DNA of 64,000 bases from Sulfurovum lithotrophicum (GTDB lineage: Bacteria; Campylobacterota; Campylobacteria; Campylobacterales; Sulfurovaceae), in NCBI RefSeq assembly GCF_000987835.1, contig NZ_CP011308.1, positions 1,054,001-1,118,000 of the forward strand. The letters run 5' to 3'. A model generated the notes under the pieces. It was not told where the DNA came from. It did no database searches and was given only the letters and a program-made list of their open reading frames with translations. The position numbers and the translations under genes are program-made. How positions within the stretch are numbered: the first letter of the stretch is position 1; each line of letters begins with the position of its first letter. Shown piece by piece: positions 1-9,263 of the stretch.

Positions 1-76
1 GATTAATTGAAAGAATTATACTTAAATCTTTATTGAATGTATGTTAAACTCCTTATTATTAAAAGGGGGGAGAAGT

Positions 77-607
77 ATGCATAGAGAAACTGTAATGGCA
101 TTCTGTCTCTTCTCCCTTCTTCTTGGCGGATGCAGCTCCAAAGAGGAGAAGGCGCTCCTGCAGGTCTACAACAAAGAGAAAGTGTATTACAAAAAGCTGC
201 TACATACGGAAAAAGCTCAACTTTACGATGCTAATGAGACCAAGGTCCTGCTGACGGCTACCTACCTTTATTCGCAGACCGATGTGCCCAAAGAGAAGGA
301 CAAAAGAGATGAAGTTTTTATTATCGGACTTTATATGGAAGATGAAGAGGTAGCACGTTTTACTGCCGGAGACTTCAATCTGACACTGAATGGTGAAACG
401 CCCAAAAGCGTAAAAATACTCAAGAAAGCAGATAAACGTTTAAAAAATATCCCGTTCATTACAGACTGGGGTGATTACTTTGAAGTGGTCTTCCCTTACA
501 CTTTGAGCATGAAGTTCGACCTGGTATTCAACAGTGAGACCTATGGGGTGAAAAAACTTCACTTCGCCAAGAAGGCAAAGTATGTCTTTACCAAAGAAGC
601 TTTTTAG
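77..607 (+). CDS. Putative lipoprotein, unknown function
   Basis: A 176-residue protein with a short N-terminal hydrophobic stretch ending in a lipobox (LLLGGC), so it is probably exported and lipidated at the Cys. The mature part is charged and Lys-rich, with no domain I recognise. An upstream in-frame ATG exists at 41, but the ATG at 77 has a strong purine-rich Shine-Dalgarno (GGGGGGAGAAG) just before it and gives a proper lipoprotein signal, so I prefer 77. It converges on the slt gene with 6 bases between the stops. The function is unknown. Confidence 0.75.
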   Translation: MHRETVMAFCLFSLLLGGCSSKEEKALLQVYNKEKVYYKKLLHTEKAQLYDANETKVLLTATYLYSQTDVPKEKDKRDEVFIIGLYMEDEEVARFTAGDFNLTLNGETPKSVKILKKADKRLKNIPFITDWGDYFEVVFPYTLSMKFDLVFNSETYGVKKLHFAKKAKYVFTKEAF

Positions 608-613
608 AACGGA

Positions 614-1900
614 TCATCTAAATTTATCTGTTTTAGAGGGATCGGTCAATGATTTTATGTATGGCAGCAATCTGGTGGATTTCCCCAGCTTGTTCATATA
701 GATGACGTAGTTCGTCAGTACACGTTTTCCATATTCCCGTGCTTGCACATTGGTCATTTTCTCCATACTCAGGTAAGGCTCAAAAGGACCGTTCCTGAAA
801 TAATTCCGATTTTTGATCAGCTTCTTGGTAAACCCGATACCGCCGTTGTAGGCGTAGGCGACAAAGAGAGGATGGTAAAGGTATTTGTTAAGATAGTTCA
901 GATGATAGTCGGCAAAACGGATGGCGACGATGGGATCGAACATGTCGTCATAGTCCATGCGTATTCCCTTCTGCTTGGCGATGTGGTCAATGAGGAAAGG
1001 CATGAACTGCATCATTCCCAGCGCAAAGGATCTTGATACCGATGCGGGAACGAAACGGCTCTCCTGTCTGGCAATGGAATAAATAAGCGCCTGGCGCTCT
1101 ACAGGGTAGCCTTGCATAGCAGACCGGTAAGGCATGGGAAAATAGGATTTTCTGTAGTTGCATGCCTTGGCCTTGATATAAGTATTCATTCCGATGGTTG
1201 CCTGAGATTCGCAGTCTTCGGCAAGGGCTTCAAGATCGGCATTGGGTTTCTTTACCTTGATCTTAAGCTTTGCCCAGTGGATAGGGTTGGTCACATCGAT
1301 ATTGCTTACACTTTTTTTACTGACGCGGGGCGTAATGATACTTTTGGGGTATTGGCTGTGTGTGATGTCTGCTGCAAGCAGGGTGTACATATTGATGTGG
1401 GTACTGTTCCGTTTGATCTTATAAAGGTATTTCTTCTCCTTGGTCAGCAGATAGAGCCAGAAAAGTGACTTGTCCTTCTCCCAGCGTTTCAGGTAAACAT
1501 CGTGTGCTTTATGAAAATAGGTGATCGCTTTTTGAAGTTTTTTCCGCTGGACCTGTTTGATACCTGCATCGAAGAGCCTGTTCCCCTCTGCCTGGTGTTT
1601 CCAGTCCTCTACCTGCTGTTCTGTGACATAGGGTTTATGCGTGATGTTCGGTGGATTGGCACCGGTTTTCTTCTTGTAGGCGATACGCAGTTTTTTGTTG
1701 ATATTGTCTACATCTTTGATGATGGCACGCGCCTGTGAAGCAGTTGTGCTTCTCTGTTGGAGGAAACGCCAGATATAGTAGTCCTTTTCCACACTTCTTG
1801 GCATATTGTGTACCTGGGAATAGGAAAATGTCTTTGCTTCGATAGAAGTGGTTCCCAGTGCCAACAGGATAACAAGTATCGAAAGCAGTGTCTTGAACAT
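614..1900 (-). CDS. slt: Soluble lytic murein transglycosylase
   Basis: Periplasmic enzyme that cleaves the MurNAc-GlcNAc bond of peptidoglycan to give 1,6-anhydro ends. The 428-residue protein has a signal peptide (about residues 1-22), a helical middle region and a C-terminal SLT (lysozyme-like) domain around residues 270-385. That domain has the catalytic-Glu motif ARQESRF, the GMMQFMP block and AYNGG. It starts 5 bases after the yggT stop, so gltX2-yggT-slt is probably one operon. From memory, the same three genes stand together in H. pylori (HP0643-HP0645). Confidence 0.9.
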   Translation of the reverse strand: MFKTLLSILVILLALGTTSIEAKTFSYSQVHNMPRSVEKDYYIWRFLQQRSTTASQARAIIKDVDNINKKLRIAYKKKTGANPPNITHKPYVTEQQVEDWKHQAEGNRLFDAGIKQVQRKKLQKAITYFHKAHDVYLKRWEKDKSLFWLYLLTKEKKYLYKIKRNSTHINMYTLLAADITHSQYPKSIITPRVSKKSVSNIDVTNPIHWAKLKIKVKKPNADLEALAEDCESQATIGMNTYIKAKACNYRKSYFPMPYRSAMQGYPVERQALIYSIARQESRFVPASVSRSFALGMMQFMPFLIDHIAKQKGIRMDYDDMFDPIVAIRFADYHLNYLNKYLYHPLFVAYAYNGGIGFTKKLIKNRNYFRNGPFEPYLSMEKMTNVQAREYGKRVLTNYVIYMNKLGKSTRLLPYIKSLTDPSKTDKFR

Positions 1901-1905
1901 TTATT

Positions 1906-2181
1906 CTATCCCAGCAATGCGCGCATCATGAAGGTATCGATGAATTGCAGTCCGAGGATAATGACAAGAGGAGAGAGGTCAATCCCGCCAATGATCAAAA
2001 ACGGCATTTTCCTGCGAAGAACATCATAGACCGGTTCTGTCAGTCTGTAAAGGATCTGAACGATCGGATTTCTAGGGTCGGGCCGTACGAAACTCAGTAG
2101 TGCGGCGATAATGACGATCCAGATATAGAGATTGATCACCGTATGGATCAGTTGTACGATAGAATAGATAAGTGCATTCAT
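1906..2181 (-). CDS. yggT: YggT family inner-membrane protein
   Basis: A 91-residue membrane protein with two hydrophobic helices, one near residues 8-30 and one near 65-88, and the family-typical PDPRNPIVQILYRLTEPVYD segment between them. YggT proteins are conserved small membrane proteins, implicated in some bacteria in cell envelope or division functions; the exact role is not settled. Its ATG overlaps the TGA of gltX (ATGA), which indicates translational coupling, and slt follows 5 bases downstream. Confidence 0.88.
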   Translation of the reverse strand: MNALIYSIVQLIHTVINLYIWIVIIAALLSFVRPDPRNPIVQILYRLTEPVYDVLRRKMPFLIIGGIDLSPLVIILGLQFIDTFMMRALLG

Positions 2182-3464
2182 GATGCTACCTCCAGTAGAT
2201 AAGATTTGATGTATGGGTAAATGTCGCTCAGCTCAGGGCCCTGTTCGGCACCGGTCAGCAGTACTCTGAGCGGTTTGGAGAAGTGCTCGCCACTCAGGCC
2301 GCTCTCTTTCATGAGGTGGGATTCGAACGCCTCAAAAGTAGCGAACATCGGCGCCTCTGCGATGATCTTTTCGAGTATACGCATCTGCTCTCCCCACTTT
2401 CCGTCAAAGTCCTTTGGCGAGAAGATTGCTTTGATCCTGGCATCAAGTTCATTGATGGTGGCAGCCTCTTTCATGTAGAGTTTGGCCAGTTTCCCGATAT
2501 CTGCATCGGCGAACCCGAAGAGTGAGGAGAGTCTTTTATCGTCTATCCTTTCAAGGTGTTTACGGTTTAGAAGACGCAATTCTTCAATATCGAATTTTAC
2601 TGGCGATCCGGAGAGTTTGCTGATGTCGAACCACTTGATCGCCTCAGGCAGGGTAAAGATATCAGTAGGTGTGGTGTTGCCCGGCAAAATGAGGTAGTTG
2701 GCGATGGCATCGGGGATGTAACCTTCTTCAAAGAGCCATTTGACTGTAAAAGCATTGTCACTTTCGCTCATCTTTTGGCCCTCTTCGTTGAGAATGATGG
2801 GCAGGTGAGCGTAAGTCGTCTCTTCCTTGTAGCCAAGCTGCTTTTTGATATATTCCTGCTTTGGTGTCTCGTGGAGGTGCTCCTCGCTGCGGATGATGAA
2901 GTCGATACCCGAGAGCATATCGTCACAGGCCGAAGCGAAATTCTCGGTCGGTGTAGCGTCTGCTCTCAGAATGACAAAGGAGTCCACTTCATCTGCAGGA
3001 GTGATGCTCTCGCCTTTGTAGAGGTCATAGATGACAATATCATCTTCGGGCTTTTTTAGACGGATGACAAAAGGGAGCTTCTGCGATTTGAGCCTTTTAA
3101 GTTCCTCTTTGTCGACATCAAAACACTTTCCATTGTAACGGGATGGTGTCTTGTCTGATTCAAGCGCTTCGGGTGTACAGGTACAGACAAAGGCCTTTCC
3201 CTCTTCGAGCAATCTGATGGCAAGGGTCTGGTGGATGTTGAGATGTTCGCTCTGATGAAAGACCGAATCGTGTGTGATAGCGAACTTTTCCAATATCTGC
3301 AGGATCTCGGTATCTTTTCCTGTAATATTGCGCTCTTTGTCTGTATCTTCAATACGCACGATGAAGTTGGTTTCTTTCTGTTTGGCCACGATGTAGTTGA
3401 ATATCGCTATACGCAGCTGTTCTGTACGCATGTCACCCGTAGGTGACGGGGCAAATCTAAGCAT
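2178..3464 (-). CDS. gltX: Glutamyl-tRNA synthetase 2-like, degenerate signatures
   Basis: Class I aminoacyl-tRNA synthetase of the GluRS family, 428 residues, with an SD (GGAG) 8 bases before the ATG. The N-terminus FAPSPTGDM and the segment RIEDTDKERN match GluRS2 of Helicobacter, which charges tRNA-Gln with Glu for later amidation. Two catalytic signatures are abnormal. The HIGH position (about residues 13-16) reads RTEQ, and KMSKS (about 231-235) reads KMSES. The usual GEDH motif reads SEEH. The reading frame is intact and full length, so this is not a simple pseudogene; it may have lost charging activity or taken another role. A GlnRS gene lies directly upstream on the opposite strand. 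Confidence 0.85.
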   Translation of the reverse strand: MLRFAPSPTGDMRTEQLRIAIFNYIVAKQKETNFIVRIEDTDKERNITGKDTEILQILEKFAITHDSVFHQSEHLNIHQTLAIRLLEEGKAFVCTCTPEALESDKTPSRYNGKCFDVDKEELKRLKSQKLPFVIRLKKPEDDIVIYDLYKGESITPADEVDSFVILRADATPTENFASACDDMLSGIDFIIRSEEHLHETPKQEYIKKQLGYKEETTYAHLPIILNEEGQKMSESDNAFTVKWLFEEGYIPDAIANYLILPGNTTPTDIFTLPEAIKWFDISKLSGSPVKFDIEELRLLNRKHLERIDDKRLSSLFGFADADIGKLAKLYMKEAATINELDARIKAIFSPKDFDGKWGEQMRILEKIIAEAPMFATFEAFESHLMKESGLSGEHFSKPLRVLLTGAEQGPELSDIYPYIKSYLLEVAS

Positions 3465-3627
3465 TCATCTTACTCCAAAAGTCGTGACTTTATAGCACCT
3501 TTATTATGGCTGTTATTATAGTGAGTTTATTATTAGAAATGCCCTCCACTTCCAAAATATCCGTAGCTTACAAGATGCATAAGCTCTAATTCGATAAAAT
3601 ACAGCTTTTAAATAAAGGTTGGCAAGA

Positions 3628-5877
3628 ATGAATGAGAGCAAAGATTTTTTACGTACCATAGTGGAAGAGGACCTGGCATCAGGCAAGTTTCAAGAGGTTC
3701 ATACAAGATTTCCTCCCGAGCCCAATGGTTTCCCTCATATCGGACACGCTAAATCTATCGTTATAAACTTTGGTATTGCGCGTGACTATCATGGACGCTG
3801 CAACCTCAGAATGGATGATACCAATCCGATCACAGAAGATACCAGGTATGTTGAAGCTCTCAAGGATGCCGTACATTGGCTCGGCTTCGAGTGGGATGAC
3901 GGGATACGCCATACCTCCGACTATTTCCCCAGGTTGTATGACTATGCCGTTCAACTCATTAAAATGGGCAAGGCATATGTCGACAGCCTGAACGAAGAGG
4001 AGATACGTGAGTATCGGGGGACCGTAACAGAGCCTGGAAGACGCAGTAAATATGCCCAACGCAGTGTTGAAGAGAACCTTGACCTTTTTGAAAGAATGAA
4101 AAATGGTGAGTTCAAAGAGGGAGAGCATGTTCTTCGTGCAAAGATCGATATGGGTGCGGCCAATATGCAGCTGCGCGATCCACTCCTCTATCGTATCAGG
4201 CATGTACATCATCACAGGACAGGAGATACATGGTCTATCTATCCCATGTATGACTTTGCTCACTGTCTGTCTGACTATATTGAAGGTATCACGCACTCTT
4301 TTTGTACCCTGGAGTTTGAGAACAACCGTGCTATTTATGACTGGGTTCTGGATACGCTGGAGCTTGAACCGCCGCGTCCCTATCAGTATGAATTTGCAAG
4401 ACTTGCTATCACTTACACGGTGATGAGCAAAAGAAAACTTTTAGAACTGGTCAATGAAGGAAAGGTCAACGGTTGGGATGATCCCCGTATGCCAACCATC
4501 GCCGGATACAGAAGAAGAGGGTATACAAAGGAATCCATCCTGAATTTCTGCGACCAGATAGGTATCGCAAAAGCGAATTCGACGGTGGATGTCGCACAGC
4601 TTGAATTTGCCATCAGGGACGACCTCAATACAAAAGTGCCGCGTGTGATGTGTGTGCTTGACCCCCTGAAGGTCACCATTGAAAACTATGAAGGTTCCGA
4701 AGAGATCGATGCCTCCTACTATCCGCATGATGTACCCAAAGAGGCTTCAAGAAAACTGCCTTTTTCAAAAGAGATATATATTGAGCGTGATGACTTTGAC
4801 GAGAACCCGCCAAAAGGGTATTTCAGACTCACCCCGGAACAGCCGGTAAGACTGAAACATGCCTATATCATCACCTGTAAAGAGGTGGTGAAAGATGCCG
4901 ATGGCAATGTTGTAGAGATCAAAGCGGAGTACCATCCCGACTCCAAAAGCGGGCAGGACACCAGTGGCATCAAGGTCAAAAGTGCGATCCACTGGGTTGA
5001 TGCGAAGGGTGCAAAGAAAGCGGAAGTCAGACTCTACGACAGGCTCTTTAAAGAAGAAGCCCCCAAAGGGATGGAAGATCTCAACCCTGACTCTTTGAAG
5101 GTGATAGAGCATGCGCTTGTCGAACCGGCAGTCATCACTGAAAGACCCGATGAAAGGTTCCAGTTCGAAAGACAGGGCTATTTTTATGCCGACCCTGTCG
5201 ACTACAGTGATGAGCACCCAGTGTTCAACAAGATCGTCGCGCTTAAGGACTCCTGGAGCAAAAAGAGAAAAGCCCCTGAAAAAGCACCCAAGCCTCAACC
5301 CAAAAAAGTGCAGATAGACGGTGAAGTAGCTCCAATGAACGAAGCCGAGCAGGCACGCTTTGACAAGTACACAGATGAATTGAAACTGGGCACCGAAGTG
5401 GCCAATACACTGGCCCGTGACGAGAAACTCTCCCATTTCTATGAAGAAGCACTTTCTGTGCTTCAGAGTCCTGTATCACTTGCAAATATCGTGGCCAATG
5501 AGGTTGCCAGGGAGCTGAAGGAAAAAGAGATCGATGCGCTGAAATTTACACCAAAGCAGATTGCAGGGCTTGTGAAAATGGTTGAAGAAGGGACAATCTC
5601 AAGCAAAATCGCAAAACAGGTTTTTGAGGAGATGACAGTTTCCGGAAAGGATCCTGAAAAGATTGTCGAAGAAAAAGGCCTTGTGCAGATCAGTGATCCT
5701 GCTCAAATTCTGCCTATCATTGAAGAGGTCATGGCAAAAAATCCGGACAATGTCGCCAAATTCAAAGCCGGGAACACCAAGCTGTTAGGCTTTTTTGTGG
5801 GGCAGGTACTCAAAAGCACAGGGGGAAAAGCAAACCCTAAAGTGGTGAATGAGCTTGTAGCCAAAAAGCTGAAGTAA
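3628..5877 (+). CDS. glnS: Glutaminyl-tRNA synthetase with C-terminal YqeY domain
   Basis: Charges tRNA-Gln directly with glutamine in the cytoplasm. The 749-residue protein has a class I catalytic core (PPEPNGFPHIGHAKS with intact HIGH; VMSKRK as the KMSKS loop), then beta-barrel anticodon-binding domains to about residue 540. After a Lys/Pro-rich linker, a YqeY/GatB-tail-like domain runs from about 575 to the end (GKANPKVVNELVAKKL). This architecture is known from Deinococcus GlnRS. An upstream TTG at 3619 has no usable SD spacing; the ATG at 3628 has AAGG 10 bases upstream. Many Campylobacterota, including H. pylori and C. jejuni, lack GlnRS and use GatCAB, so its presence is notable. Confidence 0.93.
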   Translation: MNESKDFLRTIVEEDLASGKFQEVHTRFPPEPNGFPHIGHAKSIVINFGIARDYHGRCNLRMDDTNPITEDTRYVEALKDAVHWLGFEWDDGIRHTSDYFPRLYDYAVQLIKMGKAYVDSLNEEEIREYRGTVTEPGRRSKYAQRSVEENLDLFERMKNGEFKEGEHVLRAKIDMGAANMQLRDPLLYRIRHVHHHRTGDTWSIYPMYDFAHCLSDYIEGITHSFCTLEFENNRAIYDWVLDTLELEPPRPYQYEFARLAITYTVMSKRKLLELVNEGKVNGWDDPRMPTIAGYRRRGYTKESILNFCDQIGIAKANSTVDVAQLEFAIRDDLNTKVPRVMCVLDPLKVTIENYEGSEEIDASYYPHDVPKEASRKLPFSKEIYIERDDFDENPPKGYFRLTPEQPVRLKHAYIITCKEVVKDADGNVVEIKAEYHPDSKSGQDTSGIKVKSAIHWVDAKGAKKAEVRLYDRLFKEEAPKGMEDLNPDSLKVIEHALVEPAVITERPDERFQFERQGYFYADPVDYSDEHPVFNKIVALKDSWSKKRKAPEKAPKPQPKKVQIDGEVAPMNEAEQARFDKYTDELKLGTEVANTLARDEKLSHFYEEALSVLQSPVSLANIVANEVARELKEKEIDALKFTPKQIAGLVKMVEEGTISSKIAKQVFEEMTVSGKDPEKIVEEKGLVQISDPAQILPIIEEVMAKNPDNVAKFKAGNTKLLGFFVGQVLKSTGGKANPKVVNELVAKKLK

Positions 5878-6143
5878 GGGCACATCTAATAACCCCAGAT
5901 GCTCATAACATCTCTAGCTTTTGTCTAGGCTAGGCACTCTTTTGAAGGCCTAGCCGTAGCTAAGTCAAAAAAGAGTAACGACGCATAGGTGAAAGCTAGT
6001 GGTACCCGTAGGGTGGGCTTTGCAAACGCGATCTTTCACAAGATGCTTACTTCGTCTTAGCTTTGGCTAGGACTTGAAAGCCTCTTGCAAAATCTCACAT
6101 TTGCAAAACCCATTATGGGTATCTGGGGTTATTAGAGGTGCCC
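5878..6143. mobile_element. MITE-like element with 31-bp terminal inverted repeats
   Basis: A 266-bp non-coding element bounded by imperfect inverted repeats. The left end (5878-5908) and the reverse complement of the right end (6113-6143) agree at 28 of 31 positions, both beginning GGGCAC(A/C)TCTAATAACCCC. It starts at the base after the glnS stop codon. Inside are further inverted pieces: CTTTGCAAA near 6034 against TTTGCAAAACCC near 6100, and GGCTAGG-type repeats around 5925-5960 and 6066. It would therefore fold into a long branched hairpin. There is no transposase or ORF, and no clear target duplication. It could be a MITE or a structured intergenic repeat. Confidence 0.7.
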
Positions 6144-6181
6144 ATCAGAAAGATTATATTTAGGAAGGATTTTCTTGTGTT

Positions 6182-6200
6182 CCGTATCGAAAAGATACGG
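6182..6200. terminator. Weak hairpin downstream of the rhodanese gene
   Basis: Perfect 7-bp stem CCGTATC/GATACGG with a 5-nt loop, located about 20 bases past the stop of the minus-strand rhodanese gene. There is no U-tract on either side, so a role in termination is only suggested by position. A second small stem (GGATCA/TGATCC, 6214-6230) spans the stop codon. Confidence 0.3.
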
Positions 6201-6220
6201 AGACATGTTTGCCGGATCAG

Positions 6221-6616
6221 TTATTGATCCGCATGTGCATGATGCACTTCAATGAGATCCTCAATGTTGGTATCTAGGACATATACATTCTCGTAACCCA
6301 TCATTTCCAAATATCCCATCACACGGTTGGCGAACCATCCTTTTACACAGGCGATGACGATCGGGTTGGTATGCTCTGACGGCAGTTCATCAAGATAACT
6401 CGCAAATTCAGGGTAAGGTGTATAGTACGTATTGGCAATGTTTGCTTCCTGCGCATTCTCACCGTTTACTTTTGCCGGTGGGCGTACATCGAGCAGTATC
6501 GCTCCTGCATCCATCAAGAGTTCTCTGGTCTGATGAAGATTCACCATTCCAAGATTCTCTTTTCCTTTATTAAGTTCAATAATTACATCTATCTTTTCTT
6601 TTGTTTTGTCTGACAT
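6221..6616 (-). CDS. Rhodanese-like domain protein
   Basis: A 131-residue single-domain rhodanese homologue without a signal peptide, probably cytoplasmic. It has the LLDVRPP motif near residue 40 and an active-site loop VIACVKGWFANR with a candidate persulfide Cys near residue 89. Rhodaneses transfer sulfane sulfur or bind thiols; the substrate here is unknown. The 3' end is followed by a small hairpin and then the inverted-repeat element. Confidence 0.8.
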   Translation of the reverse strand: MSDKTKEKIDVIIELNKGKENLGMVNLHQTRELLMDAGAILLDVRPPAKVNGENAQEANIANTYYTPYPEFASYLDELPSEHTNPIVIACVKGWFANRVMGYLEMMGYENVYVLDTNIEDLIEVHHAHADQ

Positions 6617-6786
6617 TTCACTCTCCTGTATTTTTTATACTTATATTATATATAACTACAGTTAATGAAAATGTAACAAAAGTCGCATTTAGGAAGTTTT
6701 TGATGTTTATTATATTTTATGAAACGTTGATAGAGCGTAATAATAAAGAGGATATAATATCTTCACTTCAATTCAAAAGGACAAAC

Positions 6787-7701
6787 ATGGGAAAGATTTT
6801 AAAGGTCTTTATAGGTGCATTTTTAGTACTGGGAGCAAATATTTTTGCAGCAGAAAACCAGAATATTCAAATATTCAGTACAGACAACTCAAATGGCTCG
6901 ATCAACGCCAAGAGCATAGAAAAAGCTTTTAACGACAGTGGTGTTATTGTCGATGTCAATAACGACATGAATTCTATTTTTTCAAAAAGATATGGCAAGG
7001 TGTATCATAAAAACTACAACCTGGCGATCTTTACCAATCCAGCACGGGTTACAAAGCTGATGAAAAAATATCCAACAATCGGTTTGATAACACCTTTATC
7101 GATGTCAATTTATGAAGATGATAAGACTATCAATATCGCTACCTTGTCACTGGCAGGCATGTCCAGAATCACGAAGATCCCTATGACAGATCCTGATTTG
7201 ACAGCCTATGCCAAGTCGGTGGATGCAGCACTTCACAAAGCATTGCCAAAGGGCAAGTATTTACCGGTAAACCACACTCTCAAATCTTCAAAGCCGCTGG
7301 TTACCGTGTTTACAACAGAATTTGAAGTTGAAGACGGTGATACCATCACAGATGCCAAAGAGAGCTTTGAAGAGGAGTTTGAAAGTGAATTGGGACCGGT
7401 CGGATTCCTGATACCAAAGTCGTATAAACTGAAACATGACAATTATGACTTCTTCGATACCTATTCGATCATCAGATTCAATGCGATCTATCCCGTATAT
7501 AAAAATCATCCGGATGCCGGAGCATATGCGCCTTTTTCACTTGTTATTTACAAGAAAAAAGGTGATGATACCGTACATATAGCATACCCCTCTATCGATA
7601 ACTGGATTACTGATCTTGATATTACCGATAAAGAGACTGTGAAGGCTGTTAAAGAAACCCAGGAAAAGATTAAAAATATTCTTGAAGAACTTACGGAATA
7701 A
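6787..7701 (+). CDS. Secreted DUF302-like protein
   Basis: A 304-residue protein with an N-terminal signal peptide (cleavage near ANIFAAE). Residues about 40-130 resemble the DUF302 fold: a Gly-containing turn, then NLAIFTNPARVTKLMKKYP, GLITPLSMSIYEDD and a beta-rich end. The C-terminal half may hold a second diverged copy. DUF302 proteins are small domains of unknown function. An upstream in-frame ATG at 6601 is unlikely; the ATG at 6787 has AAAAGG 6 bases upstream and gives a clean signal peptide. Confidence 0.7.
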   Translation: MGKILKVFIGAFLVLGANIFAAENQNIQIFSTDNSNGSINAKSIEKAFNDSGVIVDVNNDMNSIFSKRYGKVYHKNYNLAIFTNPARVTKLMKKYPTIGLITPLSMSIYEDDKTINIATLSLAGMSRITKIPMTDPDLTAYAKSVDAALHKALPKGKYLPVNHTLKSSKPLVTVFTTEFEVEDGDTITDAKESFEEEFESELGPVGFLIPKSYKLKHDNYDFFDTYSIIRFNAIYPVYKNHPDAGAYAPFSLVIYKKKGDDTVHIAYPSIDNWITDLDITDKETVKAVKETQEKIKNILEELTE

Positions 7702-7784
7702 TTTTACCTGATGGTTCAGGGGTTGTATAAAAATGCACCCTTGCAATATTTCAAAAACAAGGATACTGTTTTTTTGGAAGAGAA

Positions 7785-9263
7785 CTACCCTCTGTTGTTT
7801 CCCTGACCGCCGTTGCGTCCGCTTCTTCCGTTGCGTCCGTGTTTGTTGCGGTCTCCGCCGCCGGACCTTCTTTTGTTGTTACCACGGTATCCGCTGCGTC
7901 CACGGTTACGGCCGCCACCACCGCCGCCTCTGTTCTGCATGGCTCTTTCAATGAGCAGTTCGATTTCTTCAAGGCCAAGCCCGATGTTGTCTTTTCCTTT
8001 GACGGAGATCTCCGACTGTACCATAGAGGCCAGCAGGTGTGCAATGGTTACGATATCGAGGTCATGCTGCAATGTTTTGACCAGTTCGATCGCCTTGTCG
8101 GTGATCTGAGTCTGGGCGATTTTGGCAATGAGCTCATCGTTACGGTTGTTCTGCACTTCTATACGGGTAGGGATGACTTGCGTGGTCATTTTTGTCCCTA
8201 CATCTTTCTCGATACGTTTGATGGTTCGAAGTTCGTTTGGGCTTACCAAAGTAATGGCCTCACCTGTTTTTCCGGCACGTCCTGTACGGCCGATACGGTG
8301 AACGTAAGACTCGGAATCGAACGGGATATGGTAGTTGAAAACGTGTGTGACATCGTTGACATCCAGACCGCGTGCCGCAACGTCAGTTGCCACGAAAATG
8401 TCTATGCCACCCTGTTTGAAAGCCCTGATAGTTACTTCTCTCTGTTTTTGTTCCATGTCACCGTGAAGGCCGCTTACCTTGAAACCCTGGGCTGTCAGGT
8501 GCGCGACGAGTCTGTCAACCTCTTTTTTCATACGGCAGAAGATGATACATTTTTCCGGGTTCTTGTAGTCGATGAGTCTGACAAGTGCATCGTCCCTTTC
8601 TCTCTCCTGAACCACATAGTAGTACTGTGTGATCTTTGAGTTGGTACTCTCACTTTTTGTGATGGAAACCGTTTTGGGATTGTTAAGGATCTGCTCTGCA
8701 AGTTTTCTGATGCCATTGGGCATGGTCGCTGAGAACATCAGTGTCTGACGCTCTTTTGGGAGGAAGGTGAAGATGTTCTTGATCTCGTCGAGGAAACCCA
8801 TGTCGAGCATTTCATCTGCTTCATCGAGAACGACGAAATGTGGGTTGAGCTTGATCTTGCCACTCATCAGAAGGTCCTGCAGTCTACCCGGGGTCGCAAC
8901 CACAATGGATGCCTGCTTGATACGCTCGATCTGCTTACCGTAAGCTGTACCGCCGTAAACGGTAGCCGTTTTGAGTCCCGAGAGTTTTCCGAAACGGAAA
9001 AGTTCGTCGCTCACCTGCATGGCAAGTTCACGTGTTGGGACGATGACGAGGCCTTCAACAGAACCGTCCGCTTTCATCATGCTCATGATAGGCAGGCCGA
9101 ATGCAGCGGTCTTTCCTGTACCTGTCTGTGCCTGTGCGATCATGTCATGCCCTTCGAGAACGAGAGGAATGGCGTCTTTCTGTACGGGGCTTGGTTCTTT
9201 GAATCCGGCTTCCGCTACGGCAGCCTGAATGGTGTCTTTGAGGTTAAAATCTGTAAATTTCAT
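7785..9263 (-). CDS. DEAD-box ATP-dependent RNA helicase
   Basis: Unwinds RNA duplexes in ribosome assembly or mRNA turnover. The 492-residue protein carries the full motif set: the Q motif near residues 20-28, motif I AQTGTGKT, PTRELA, TPGR, DEAD in VVLDEADEMLDMGF, SAT, and HRIGRTGRAGKTG. After about residue 445 it ends in a low-complexity Gly/Arg/Asn tail (RGGGGGGRNRGRSG type) likely to bind RNA. It is the common DeaD/RhlE-type single DEAD-box helicase of Campylobacterota. The long gap upstream suggests an extended 5' leader. Confidence 0.93.
   Translation of the reverse strand: MKFTDFNLKDTIQAAVAEAGFKEPSPVQKDAIPLVLEGHDMIAQAQTGTGKTAAFGLPIMSMMKADGSVEGLVIVPTRELAMQVSDELFRFGKLSGLKTATVYGGTAYGKQIERIKQASIVVATPGRLQDLLMSGKIKLNPHFVVLDEADEMLDMGFLDEIKNIFTFLPKERQTLMFSATMPNGIRKLAEQILNNPKTVSITKSESTNSKITQYYYVVQERERDDALVRLIDYKNPEKCIIFCRMKKEVDRLVAHLTAQGFKVSGLHGDMEQKQREVTIRAFKQGGIDIFVATDVAARGLDVNDVTHVFNYHIPFDSESYVHRIGRTGRAGKTGEAITLVSPNELRTIKRIEKDVGTKMTTQVIPTRIEVQNNRNDELIAKIAQTQITDKAIELVKTLQHDLDIVTIAHLLASMVQSEISVKGKDNIGLGLEEIELLIERAMQNRGGGGGGRNRGRSGYRGNNKRRSGGGDRNKHGRNGRSGRNGGQGNNRG

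Noticed and set aside
7707-7720. Small hairpin CCTGA/TCAGG after the DUF302-like gene as terminator
   Set aside because: Only 5 bp with no U-tract.
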